64,000 nucleotides of DNA from Sphingopyxis sp. H050 (GTDB lineage: Bacteria; Pseudomonadota; Alphaproteobacteria; Sphingomonadales; Sphingomonadaceae), in the NCBI RefSeq assembly GCF_001468265.1, contig NZ_LNRZ01000001.1, forward strand, positions 62,001 to 126,000, written 5' to 3'. The notes under the pieces are model-generated. The model ran no database searches, was not told the DNA's origin, and was given only the letters and a program-made list of their open reading frames with translations. Positions within the stretch are counted from its first letter, which is position 1. The number at the start of each line of letters is the position of its first letter. A program made the translations under genes and the position numbers. This document shows positions 18,407 to 28,720 of the stretch, one piece after another.

Positions 18407-19059
18407 CAATGAGCGACGCATCGATCGACGCGCTGATCGACGGGCTGGCCGACGACCTGGAACCCGTAAAGCCTCGGCGCCTGCTCTTCGGCAGCCTGTG
18501 GGTCGCCGCGGGCTGGCTGATCGGTGCCGCCGGCCTGCTCTGGCTGCTCGGCATGCGGCACGATCTGGCGGCGGGCGCGATGATGGCACCGCTGCCGATG
18601 CTCGCCTTCTGGCTGATCGTCGCGCTCGGCCTGTCGGCGGCGTGGAGTGCGCTGCGCATGGGCCTGCCCGGCGTCGGGCGCGACTATAGCGGCTGGCGCT
18701 GGGCGGGCTTGGCCTCCCTGGCGCTGCCGCTCACCGCGATCTTCATGGGCTTCGGCGACAGCCATGGGGCGATCGAAGCGATGAAGCCGCAGAACGGCCT
18801 GCGCTGCACGATCGATGGGCTGATCGCCGGCCTCGGCGTCGGGGCGGCGCTCTTCTGCTGGCTCAAGGCCAGCGCGCCGACCTCGCCCACGCGCGCGGGC
18901 TGGGTGATCGGGATTGCCGCGGGGGCCGCCGGAGCGACGATCGTCGCGCTCCATTGCTCGTCGGGCGACATGGTTCATATCGCGTTCTGGCACGGTCTGG
19001 CAGTGGGGCTTTCGGGCGTCGCCGGACGGATAGTCCTTCCGCGCTGGCTGCGCTGGTAA
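18403..19059 (+). CDS. nrsF: NrsF-like (DUF1109) membrane anti-sigma factor
   Basis: 218 aa with six predicted transmembrane helices (about 27-50, 60-82, 98-116, 136-156, 166-184, 194-212). DUF1109 proteins hold their ECF sigma factor at the membrane. Cys135 (LRCTID) and Cys185 (LHCSSG) are spaced 50 residues apart, the same spacing I recall for the two conserved cysteines of Caulobacter NrsF implicated in metal sensing; Cys152 is extra. The ATG at 18403 overlaps the sigF stop; a second ATG at 18409 is also possible. The LHCSSGDM..IAFWHG stretch near the C-terminus is the family hallmark. Confidence 0.9.
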   Translation: MTMSDASIDALIDGLADDLEPVKPRRLLFGSLWVAAGWLIGAAGLLWLLGMRHDLAAGAMMAPLPMLAFWLIVALGLSAAWSALRMGLPGVGRDYSGWRWAGLASLALPLTAIFMGFGDSHGAIEAMKPQNGLRCTIDGLIAGLGVGAALFCWLKASAPTSPTRAGWVIGIAAGAAGATIVALHCSSGDMVHIAFWHGLAVGLSGVAGRIVLPRWLRW

Positions 19060-19075
19060 GCGCCGCTGGACAGTC

Positions 19076-19113
19076 TCTCCTTTGTGTGTTATCAGTATAA
19101 CACACAAAGGAGA
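19076..19113. promoter_or_regulatory. 17-bp perfect palindrome over the Shine-Dalgarno of the GIN-domain gene
   Basis: TCTCCTTTGTGTGTTAT (19076-19092), a CAGT centre, and its exact complement (19097-19113). The right arm contains the AAGGAGA ribosome site of the gene starting at 19121. It can act as a DNA operator (core GTGTGTTAT/ATAACACAC) and, in RNA, would form a hairpin hiding the ribosome site. Confidence 0.8.
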
Positions 19114-19120
19114 TTGAGGC

Positions 19121-19873
19121 ATGCGTAACTGGACGATCACCGCTCTTCCGCTGGCCTTCGCGCTGGCGGTCACCGCCTGCAGCGCCGAAGTGACGTCGGA
19201 CAAGGCAGACGGCAAGCGAACGGTGGAGGCCGGGCCGACGGTGACGCAGAGCTTCGGCCTCAAGGGTTTCACCGGCGTCAAGGTCGCCGGCCCCGACGAC
19301 GTCACCATCCGTCAGGGCGACGCCTTTGCGATCACCGCCAAGGGATCGAAGGGCGAGATCGACGAGTTGGAGATCGTGCTTGACGGTGATGTGCTGTCGA
19401 TCGGCCGCAAGCGCTCGGGCTTCACCTTCAGCGACCATGACGGCAATGGATTGCAGATCGCGATCACCATGCCGAAACTCACCACGTTGCGGCTGACCGG
19501 TTCGGCCTCGATCGACGCCGACTCCGTCGATGGCGACGCGGTCGAGGCGGTCGTCACCGGGTCGGGCGACCTCAAGGTCGCGAAGCTGACGGGCAAAAGC
19601 GCCGAGCTCACCATTTCCGGTTCGGGCGATATCGAGATCGGCGGCGGCACCATCGGCACCGGCGGCTATAACGTCACCGGATCGGGCAGCATCGACGCCG
19701 ACGGTTTGGTCGCCGACACGCTCGACGTGTCGATCACCGGATCGGGCGACGTCGATGCGCAGGCGACCGGCGCGGCCGATATCAGCATCCTGGGATCGGG
19801 CGACGCGAACATCAGCGGCGGCGGCAAATGCACGACCAAGGCGCTGGGATCGGGCACTGCGACCTGCAAGTGA
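19121..19873 (+). CDS. Head-GIN-domain (DUF2807) lipoprotein
   Basis: 250 aa. The N-terminus is a lipoprotein signal with lipobox VTAC (Cys about 21), so the product is probably anchored in the outer membrane facing the periplasm. The rest is a right-handed beta-helix with repeating TGSGD or GSGD turns (about every 20 residues from 140 to the end), the hallmark of DUF2807/GIN domains. Such proteins are called putative autotransporter adhesin heads; their job is unknown. Its ribosome site is buried in a long perfect palindrome. The next gene encodes a second GIN protein. Confidence 0.88.
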   Translation: MRNWTITALPLAFALAVTACSAEVTSDKADGKRTVEAGPTVTQSFGLKGFTGVKVAGPDDVTIRQGDAFAITAKGSKGEIDELEIVLDGDVLSIGRKRSGFTFSDHDGNGLQIAITMPKLTTLRLTGSASIDADSVDGDAVEAVVTGSGDLKVAKLTGKSAELTISGSGDIEIGGGTIGTGGYNVTGSGSIDADGLVADTLDVSITGSGDVDAQATGAADISILGSGDANISGGGKCTTKALGSGTATCK

Positions 19874-19916
19874 CGCGTCGCTGGCGCCGCCATGCCTTCC
19901 GGGCTAAGGCGGCGCC

Positions 19917-20627
19917 ATGACCAGTTTTTCGCGCTGGGCCGCATTCGCGGCCACCGCCCTGCTTTTCACCGGCCCCGCGACGGCGGCCGAGAAGCGTTAC
20001 GGCCTCACCAGCTTCGAGGTGATCGAGGTCAATGCCGATGTCGTCGTCGAGGTGACGACGCGCGCGCCGGTCAGCGCGATCGCGACCGGGCCGCAGGGCG
20101 AGCTCGACCGCCTTGTGCTGGAGGCGCGCGACGGGCGGCTGGTGATCAGCGAAAAGAAATATGCGGGCGACGAGGAGCGGGCCTCGCCGCAGGGCGTCGT
20201 GACGATCCGCATCAACGCCGCGAACCTCCGCTCGGCGACGCTCGCCGGGGCCGGGTCGCTAACCATCGACCGACTGCGAGGCGCGCGCGTCGCGGTCGGC
20301 CTGCGCGGCCCAGGCGCGCTGGCGGTCGGCGAAATCGCCGCCGACCGGCTGGACGTCGCGATGGTCGGCAACGGCAGCGTGACGCTCGCGGGCAAGGCGA
20401 AGGCCGGCCAGATGACGCTGTCGGGCGCGAACAGGCTCGATGCCGGACGCTTGGCCGTCGACGATCTGGTCAGCGACAGCGAGGGCGCGGGCGACCATGT
20501 ATTGAGCGCGGTCAAGACCGCGGCGATCACCGCGCGCGGGATCGGACAGACGGTCGTGCTGGGCCGGCCGGCGTGTACCGTCCGCAATATCGGCAGCGGA
20601 TCGGTGACCTGCGGGGCCAAGAAATAG
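19917..20627 (+). CDS. Head-GIN-domain (DUF2807) secreted protein
   Basis: 236 aa with a cleavable signal peptide (about 1-24, ending PATAA) and no lipobox cysteine. It shares the strand pattern of the preceding protein: FEVIEVNADVVVEVTT near 35-50, ISEKKY, then SATLAGAGSLTID and GNGSVTLAGKA turns and a terminal IGSGSVTC motif as in its neighbour (LGSGTATC). The two probably arose by old duplication and lie 43 bases apart on one strand. Function unknown. Confidence 0.85.
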   Translation: MTSFSRWAAFAATALLFTGPATAAEKRYGLTSFEVIEVNADVVVEVTTRAPVSAIATGPQGELDRLVLEARDGRLVISEKKYAGDEERASPQGVVTIRINAANLRSATLAGAGSLTIDRLRGARVAVGLRGPGALAVGEIAADRLDVAMVGNGSVTLAGKAKAGQMTLSGANRLDAGRLAVDDLVSDSEGAGDHVLSAVKTAAITARGIGQTVVLGRPACTVRNIGSGSVTCGAKK

Positions 20628-20666
20628 CATCGCCGGGCGCCCGGCACGATCGCGCCGATCAAAGCG

Positions 20667-21506
20667 GTGGCGCGTTCCATCCCCCGCGATTATAGCCCCG
20701 GCACCTTGCCGACCCGCCTCTATCAGCGATTGAGTCAGCTAAGCCCCGTCCGCGCGGCGCCCTATGGCGATCAGCTCGCAATCGGGACGGGGCGGCGCGC
20801 GCTGGCGCTGAGCCTGTCGGTTCTGATCCCCGCGCTCCTCCTGTTCCTGCTGCTCTATCTGGGCGCGGAAAAGCCGCCCATGTTCAAGGACGCGCGCGTC
20901 ACCGTCGTGAGCCTCGAGGCAACCGAAATTTCGGAAGAAGCGCCCAAGCCCGACAACCAGCCGCGCGAACGGAGCGACGAGCCGTCGACATCGCCGCGGC
21001 CCCAACCGCTGCCGCCGGCACCGATCCAGCCCTTGCCCGCGCCGGCGGCCGAGCCGCAAAGCGCGCCAAAACTTCCGACGCCGAGCGAGCAGCCGCCGAC
21101 GCCGCAAATTCCCCCTAGCGCCCGGCCGCCCGCCGGCCCGGTCTATGGCCCGCCCAATATCGGCGGCGCCTCCTCCTCCAGCGATACAAAGCGCGTGGGC
21201 ACGGCGCCCAACGGCGAGCCGCTCTATGCCGCTGCCTGGTATCGCGAGCCGAGCGATGGTGAGCTGCGCGGCTATCTCTCCACCGCGAATGGACCCGGCT
21301 GGGGTCTGATCGCGTGCCGCACCGTCGCCGATTTCCGGGTGGAGGACTGCGTCGCGCTCGACGAGTATCCCAGCGGATCGCAGATCAACCGGGCTGTCCT
21401 CGCCGCCGCGTGGCAGTTCCGCGTCCGGCCGCCGCGCCTCGGCGGGCGGTCGCAGGTGGGCGCGTGGGTGCGGATCCGGATCGATTACGCGACGGGTCGG
21501 CGCTAG
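20667..21506 (+). CDS. TonB-like proline-rich membrane protein
   Basis: 279 aa. One transmembrane helix (about 46-67, ALSLSVLIPALLLFLLLYLG), a long Pro/Glu/Ser linker (about 95-175) and a small C-terminal domain ending AAWQFRVRPP...VGAWVRIRIDY, similar to the last strands of TonB C-terminal domains. It may therefore energise a transporter or be a TonB paralogue with another use; no ExbB/ExbD or receptor gene is adjacent. The start is uncertain: GTG 20667 has a poor ribosome site and TTG 20706 is an alternative. Confidence 0.65.
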   Translation: MARSIPRDYSPGTLPTRLYQRLSQLSPVRAAPYGDQLAIGTGRRALALSLSVLIPALLLFLLLYLGAEKPPMFKDARVTVVSLEATEISEEAPKPDNQPRERSDEPSTSPRPQPLPPAPIQPLPAPAAEPQSAPKLPTPSEQPPTPQIPPSARPPAGPVYGPPNIGGASSSSDTKRVGTAPNGEPLYAAAWYREPSDGELRGYLSTANGPGWGLIACRTVADFRVEDCVALDEYPSGSQINRAVLAAAWQFRVRPPRLGGRSQVGAWVRIRIDYATGRR

Positions 21507-21509
21507 GGC

Positions 21510-22319
21510 TTAGCCCTGGTGCCCCGCAGCGCCGAGCCCGTCGATCTTCTTCGACTGTTTCGCGATCAGCCCGGGGAAGAAGCGCGCGAGACGCGACAGG
21601 CGCTTCGCCATCTTGCCGACGGTGACATGGACCTTGGCGCCATGCACCGCCTCCCACGCAGCTTCGCCGACGCGCTCGACGGGGACGATTTCGAAGCCGC
21701 TTTCGGACAGGCGATTGCGCGCCGGTTCGTTGCTGTCGGCGCTGACCTGATCCAGCAACGGCGTGTCGATGAAGCCCGGCATCAGCGAGCGCACCTTGAT
21801 GCCGTGCTTGGCGAATTCGATTTCGAGCGCCTCGGTAAGCCCGCGCACCGCGAACTTCGTCGCCGAATAAACGGCAAGGCCCGCCACGCCATAAAAGCCC
21901 GACGCCGAGCCGGTGTTGAGGATCGTCGATCCGGGGGTCGCGCGGAGCAGCGGCAACGCCATATAGATGCCGTTGACAACACCGCCGAAGTTGATCGCGA
22001 TCAGCCGGTCGGCCTCCTCCGGCGCCATGTCGATATACTGGCCGCCCGATCCGATGCCGGCGTTGTTGAACAGCACATCCAGCCGCCCGCCGCTTACCGC
22101 GGCGAAGGCGTCGAGCGCGGCCCGCCACTGGTCGCGGTCGCGCACGTCCATGATGTGGCGCGACGAGGCGCCTTCCGGAAGCAGCGCCGCGGTCTCGTCG
22201 ATCCCCGCCGCATTGACGTCGGCGATCCCGACGAACCAGCCCTGAGCCGCAAAATGGCGCGCCGTCGCGCGGCCGATGCCCGAACCCCCGCCGGTGATGA
22301 AAATCGCCTTCCGCGTCAT
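21510..22319 (-). CDS. SDR-family oxidoreductase
   Basis: 269 aa. TGGGSGIGRAT (residues 9-19) for cofactor binding, Asp after the second strand (IADVN) suggesting NAD, NNAGIGS, catalytic Ser in NTGSASG and YSATKFAVRG for Tyr/Lys. The C-terminal 40 residues are extra and hydrophobic/basic (LARFFPGLIAKQSKK), which may contact the membrane. A LiuR-like palindrome lies 45 bases upstream of its start, hinting at control with fatty- or branched-chain acyl metabolism. Substrate unknown. Confidence 0.88.
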   Translation of the reverse strand: MTRKAIFITGGGSGIGRATARHFAAQGWFVGIADVNAAGIDETAALLPEGASSRHIMDVRDRDQWRAALDAFAAVSGGRLDVLFNNAGIGSGGQYIDMAPEEADRLIAINFGGVVNGIYMALPLLRATPGSTILNTGSASGFYGVAGLAVYSATKFAVRGLTEALEIEFAKHGIKVRSLMPGFIDTPLLDQVSADSNEPARNRLSESGFEIVPVERVGEAAWEAVHGAKVHVTVGKMAKRLSRLARFFPGLIAKQSKKIDGLGAAGHQG

Positions 22320-22364
22320 GCCGACCCTCCCTTACATTTATGTCAGTGGGAGAAGAGGGCAGGC

Positions 22365-22378
22365 TGACGTGAACGTCA
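22365..22378. promoter_or_regulatory. TGACGT-N2-ACGTCA palindrome upstream of the SDR gene
   Basis: TGACGT and ACGTCA around GA; on the minus strand it reads TTGACGTTCACGTCAG. It resembles the MerR-type LiuR operator known for acyl-CoA catabolic genes, and nearly equals the perfect copy at 37551-37568 in front of a crotonase gene. Confidence 0.5.
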
Positions 22379-22430
22379 AGCGGCAATCGCGGCTTGGCAA
22401 TAGCCGCCCGGCGTCGCTATCAGGACGCCG

Positions 22431-22934
22431 ATGTCGCGCCTTTCCCTGATGCTCCTCGCCCTGCTGTCGCTCTGCCTTGCACCGTTGCAGGCGGCGGTGA
22501 CGGTCAGCTTCTACAGCCATGATTTCGGCGACCGCTTTCCGCACGCCTTCATCGTCGTGAAAGGAACGGTCGATGCGACGGGCGAGGCGGTCGATGCCAA
22601 TTACGGCTTCACCGCGACCTCGGTCAGCCCGGCGATCCTGTTCGGGTCGGTGAAGGGCGAGGTGCAGTCGCAGCAGGCCGACTATATCGCAAAGAGCGAC
22701 CGGCAGTTCGACGTCGTCGTCGACGACGCGACTTACGCGCGGCTGATGGCGAAGGTTGCCGAGTGGCGCGACCGCAAGCAGCCCAGTTACAGCCTGAACA
22801 AATTCAACTGCGTCCATTTCGTGATGGAGTTGGCCGAAGTCGCGGGGTTGAAGGTCAACCGACAGAGCAAATTGTTCAAGAAACCGAAGAGCTTTCTTAT
22901 CGAGGTGAAGGAACTCAACCCGCAATTGGGCTGA
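22431..22934 (+). CDS. Secreted protein with permuted papain-like (NlpC/P60-type) active-site pattern
   Basis: 167 aa. Signal peptide about 1-21 (LLALLSLCLAPLQA). In the mature part a conserved His appears first (FPHAFIVVKG, about residue 38) and a Cys later (NKFNCVHFVMELA, about residue 127), the order of circularly permuted NlpC/P60-type hydrolases such as YiiX or DUF4105-like proteins. It may be a periplasmic peptidase, amidase or lipid-acting enzyme; substrate unknown. A lysine-rich C-terminus follows. It stands alone between the SDR gene and a repeat. Confidence 0.65.
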   Translation: MSRLSLMLLALLSLCLAPLQAAVTVSFYSHDFGDRFPHAFIVVKGTVDATGEAVDANYGFTATSVSPAILFGSVKGEVQSQQADYIAKSDRQFDVVVDDATYARLMAKVAEWRDRKQPSYSLNKFNCVHFVMELAEVAGLKVNRQSKLFKKPKSFLIEVKELNPQLG

Positions 22935-22968
22935 TGTCGGGTATCGGCCGGTAGCGGACCTAGCTGAT

Positions 22969-23041
22969 GTGATCCCCGGCAAAAGCCGGGGGCCCAGTTG
23001 CACCGCGGGAAGATGGGTGCCGGCTTTTGCCCGGGATCACA
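22969..23041. repeat. Palindromic repeat, GGCAAAAGCCGG family (E)
   Basis: TGTGATCCCCGGCAAAAGCC pairs with GGCTTTTGCCCGGGATCACA across a variable centre. Related in design to the repeats at 26308 and 43446. Confidence 0.75.
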
Positions 23042-23171
23042 TAAGGAAACGTCCGCTTCCCACCCCCAACCGACATCCTTGTTGCAGCCCCTAGACGCGC
23101 GGCCGGTTTCACCCTATGTTCAGGGAACGGGGTGCAATAATCCGCGCTCCGGACGTGAAGAGGGGCAATTC

Positions 23172-23438
23172 TTGCGGTTACTTCTGACCCTTTTGGCATT
23201 GCTGACCGGCCTGGCGACCGCCGACCGGGCGGTTGCCGCGCCTGCCATGCCGGCGGCGATGGGGTCGCTCGTCATGCTCGCCGAAAGCGCGGGCAAGACC
23301 GAAGTCGCCGAGAGCGAACGCCGTCCGACCACGGCCGCGCCCGTACGGCGCACCTCGGGTAGCAGCGGCAAGCCGCGCAAGGCCGCCCCGCCGCATCTTC
23401 CAGGCCTCCTTACCGGCAGTGACCGCGCGCTCGAATAG
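23172..23438 (+). CDS. Short secreted ORF directly upstream of secA; possible Sec-monitoring leader
   Basis: 88 aa from TTG 23172, which has GAAGAGGGG six bases upstream; the longer in-frame reading to 22998 crosses a repeat and is unlikely. Residues 1-23 form a signal peptide (RLLLTLLALLTGLATADRAV-like, ending VAAPA). The rest is a hydrophilic, Pro/Arg/Lys-rich chain ending PRKAAPPHLPG then LLTGSDRALE. Size, signal peptide, Pro-rich tail and position before secA resemble SecM and the RAPP-type arrest peptides placed before sec genes. The similarity is architectural only; no known family was recognised, and it may simply be a small secreted protein. Confidence 0.6.
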   Translation: MRLLLTLLALLTGLATADRAVAAPAMPAAMGSLVMLAESAGKTEVAESERRPTTAAPVRRTSGSSGKPRKAAPPHLPGLLTGSDRALE

Positions 23439-23440
23439 CA

Positions 23441-23491
23441 GCCCCTGCTGACGCCCTGATTTGAGGGCCTCGCCTCTGCGCGCGCAGGGGC
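23441..23491 (+). promoter_or_regulatory. Alternative hairpins between leader ORF and secA (attenuator-like)
   Basis: GCAGGGGC (23484-23491) can pair with GCCTCTGC (23472-23479; loop GCGC, followed by CTTTAT) to give a terminator-like hairpin, or perfectly with GCCCCTGC (23441-23448), which lies three bases after the leader stop. A ribosome held at the leader end would cover the second partner. GCCCT/AGGGC (23453-23468) gives a further small hairpin. Confidence 0.4.
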
Positions 23492-23552
23492 CTTTATCAT
23501 ATTTCGCGGCGCACCTGCCGCCCCATGCTATCAGAAATCCAAGGAAAACCAT

Positions 23553-26288
<2,736 letters not shown>

Positions 26289-26307
26289 CGGCGACCTTCA
26301 AAGGATC

Positions 26308-26383
26308 GTCATTCCGGCGAAAGCCGGGATCTCGCCGGTGGATAGGGGCGAGAGGGAGAAAAGCCGGCCTTCGCCGGGATGAC
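26308..26383. repeat. Palindromic repeat, CCGGCGAAAGCCGGGAT family (E)
   Basis: GTCATTCCGGCGAAAGCCGG pairs with GCCGGCCTTCGCCGGGATGAC across a variable centre. It lies between secA and the TauE/SafE gene. Confidence 0.75.
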
Positions 26384-26400
26384 GGACAAGGGGTAGTTAT

Positions 26401-27135
26401 ATGACCGGACTCGCCGCTCTCTTCGGCCTTACCGCGCTGCTCTACGCTGCGGTCGGATTCGGCGGCGGGTCGACCTATACCGCGCTGTTGCTGCTCGGCG
26501 GCGTCGCGGTCGGGCTCGTTCCGGCGATCAGCCTTGCGTGCAATGTCGTCGTCGTCACGGGCGGTACGATCCGCTTCGCCCGCGCCGGGGTGATGCCTTG
26601 GGCGAAGGCGCTGCCGCTGGTGGCGGTTGCGGCGCCGCTCGCTTTCTTGGGCGGTCTGACGCCGGTGAAGCAGGGGCTGCTCGTCACCCTGCTAGGGCTT
26701 TCGCTGCTCGCCTCGGCGCTCGCGCTGCTGTTCCAGCCGCAGGCGGCGAAGCCGGTCAAGCTGTCGCCAAAGCTGCTGCTGCCGGTCGCGGCGGCGCTCG
26801 GCTATCTCGCCGGGGTCGTCGGCATCGGTGGCGGCATCTTCCTTGCGCCGATCCTGCACCTCATCCGCTGGGCGGAAGCGCGCAGCGTCGCGGCGACCGC
26901 GAGCCTGTTCATCCTCCTCAACAGCCTGTTCGGGCTGACCGGGCAACTGATCAAGGGCAAGGGCGGCGAGATGGTCGCGGCGGTGGCCGGGCATTGGCCT
27001 TTGCTGGTCGCGGTGCTGATCGGCGGCGCGATCGGGACTCAACTTGCGGTCAAGAGCGGCCCTGCGACCCTTATCCGGCGGCTTACCGCATTGCTCGTCG
27101 GCTTTGTTGCCGTGCGCCTTCTGTTTGGTTTCTAA
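26401..27135 (+). CDS. TauE/SafE-family membrane transporter
   Basis: 244 aa, about eight transmembrane helices and almost no soluble part. The family exports sulfite, sulfoacetate or related organosulfur anions. Both halves show the Gly-rich helix motif typical of it: GFGGGSTYTALLLLGG (about 20-35) and GVVGIGGGIFLAPIL (about 138-152). The ATG follows GGGGTAGTTAT, not a strong ribosome site. No sulfur-metabolism gene is adjacent, so the substrate cannot be named. Confidence 0.88.
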   Translation: MTGLAALFGLTALLYAAVGFGGGSTYTALLLLGGVAVGLVPAISLACNVVVVTGGTIRFARAGVMPWAKALPLVAVAAPLAFLGGLTPVKQGLLVTLLGLSLLASALALLFQPQAAKPVKLSPKLLLPVAAALGYLAGVVGIGGGIFLAPILHLIRWAEARSVAATASLFILLNSLFGLTGQLIKGKGGEMVAAVAGHWPLLVAVLIGGAIGTQLAVKSGPATLIRRLTALLVGFVAVRLLFGF

Positions 27136-27280
27136 CGGCTTTTGCGCTCTTGCCTTCCCGCGCCGCAGTGCTAGCATTCGGGTCATAAGCTTGGCGGCCG
27201 CTTAGCCAGACAAGCGACGCAGCAGGCAGGAACAATGGGCCGCGTATGCTCAGGACAAGGGGCGCGGCAGGACCGGTTGC

Positions 27281-28720
27281 ATGTTGCGTGGAAAGGGCTC
27301 GGGCATTCCATTTTTCGACGAAATGATCGGGCAAGGCAGCGACGTTCGCTCGCCCTATCGCGAATATCATGAATGGTTCGATCGCGAGGATGCCGCGCGT
27401 ATCCAGCGCAAGGCGCAGCAAGCCGAAGCCTTTTTCCGCACCACCGGCATCACCTTCAACGTCTATGGCCAGGACGAGGCCGACGAGCGGCTGATCCCCT
27501 TCGATGTCGTCCCCCGCATCATTTCGGCGAGCGAATGGCGCCGCCTGTCGCGCGGAATCGAGCAGCGCGTGCGCGCGCTCAACGCCTTCCTCCACGACAT
27601 CTATCACCGGCAGGAGATATTGCGCGCCGGGCGCGTCCCGACCGAGCTGATCTCGCGCAACGAGGCCTTCCTGCCGATGATGATGGGAATGGACCCGCCG
27701 GGCGGCGTCTATACGCACATCAGCGGCATCGACATCGTGCGCACCGGGGCGAACGAATTCTATGTGCTGGAGGACAATGCGCGTACTCCGTCGGGCGTTT
27801 CCTACATGCTCGAAAATCGCGAGACGATGCTCCAGATGTTCCCCGAGCTGTTCGCGAAGATTTCGGTGCACGAAGTCAGCGACTATCCGCTGAATCTCCT
27901 GAAGTCGCTATCCGCGTGCGCGCCGCCGAAGTGCAACGGCACGCCCACGGTTGCGGTGCTGACCCCGGGGATCCACAACAGCGCCTATTTCGAGCACAGC
28001 TTCCTCGCCGACCAGATGGGGGCGGAGCTGGTCGAGGGCCATGATCTGCGCGTCGTCGACGGCCGCGTCGCGATGCGTACGACGCAGGGCTATACGCCGA
28101 TCGACGTCCTCTATCGCCGTGTCGACGACGATTTCCTCGATCCGCTGAATTTCCGGCCGGAATCGATGCTCGGCGTGCCGGGTATCTGGGATGTGTATCG
28201 CGCCGGCGGCATCACCATCGCCAATGCGCCGGGCACCGGCATCGCCGACGACAAGGCGCTTTATTCGTACATGCCCGACATCATCGAGTTCTACACGGGC
28301 GAGAAGGCGCTGTTGCCCAACGTCCCGACTTGGCGGTGCAGCGAGCCGGATCATCTGAAGGAAGTGCTGGAGCGCCTCCCCGAACTGGTGGTGAAGGAGG
28401 TGCACGGATCGGGCGGTTACGGGATGCTCGTCGGTCCCGCGGCGAGCAAGAAAGAGATTGCGGCGTTTCGGGCGAAGCTGGAAGCGAACCCGCGCGGCTA
28501 TATCGCGCAGCCGACGCTGTCGCTGTCGACGGTGCCGATCTTCACCAAGGCGGGGCTTGCGCCGCGCCATGTCGACCTGCGTCCCTTCGTGCTGATGTCG
28601 CCGCAGGGGCTCACGATCACCCCCGGCGGGCTGACCCGCGTCGCGATGAGCAAGGGGTCGCTGGTTGTCAATTCGAGCCAGGGCGGCGGCACCAAAGACA
28701 CGTGGGTATTGGAAGACTGA
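27281..28720 (+). CDS. Circularly permuted type 2 ATP-grasp protein (DUF404/DUF407), Anbu cluster
   Basis: 479 aa. Predicted to form an amide bond with ATP, possibly making a peptide, by its ATP-grasp fold. Recognisable pieces are GVYTHISGIDIVRTGANEFY (about 144-163), the nearby EDNARTPSG, and KEVHGSGGYGMLVGP (about 373-387), with ATP-binding glycines. The stop shares a base with the start of the alpha-E gene. With the next three genes it forms the conserved neighbourhood of the bacterial proteasome homologue Anbu. Product unknown. Confidence 0.93.
   Translation: MLRGKGSGIPFFDEMIGQGSDVRSPYREYHEWFDREDAARIQRKAQQAEAFFRTTGITFNVYGQDEADERLIPFDVVPRIISASEWRRLSRGIEQRVRALNAFLHDIYHRQEILRAGRVPTELISRNEAFLPMMMGMDPPGGVYTHISGIDIVRTGANEFYVLEDNARTPSGVSYMLENRETMLQMFPELFAKISVHEVSDYPLNLLKSLSACAPPKCNGTPTVAVLTPGIHNSAYFEHSFLADQMGAELVEGHDLRVVDGRVAMRTTQGYTPIDVLYRRVDDDFLDPLNFRPESMLGVPGIWDVYRAGGITIANAPGTGIADDKALYSYMPDIIEFYTGEKALLPNVPTWRCSEPDHLKEVLERLPELVVKEVHGSGGYGMLVGPAASKKEIAAFRAKLEANPRGYIAQPTLSLSTVPIFTKAGLAPRHVDLRPFVLMSPQGLTITPGGLTRVAMSKGSLVVNSSQGGGTKDTWVLED

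Noticed and set aside
26401..27135. TauE/SafE protein as a taurine-specific exporter
   Set aside because: No sulfonate-metabolism gene nearby and family substrates vary, so only the family name is given.
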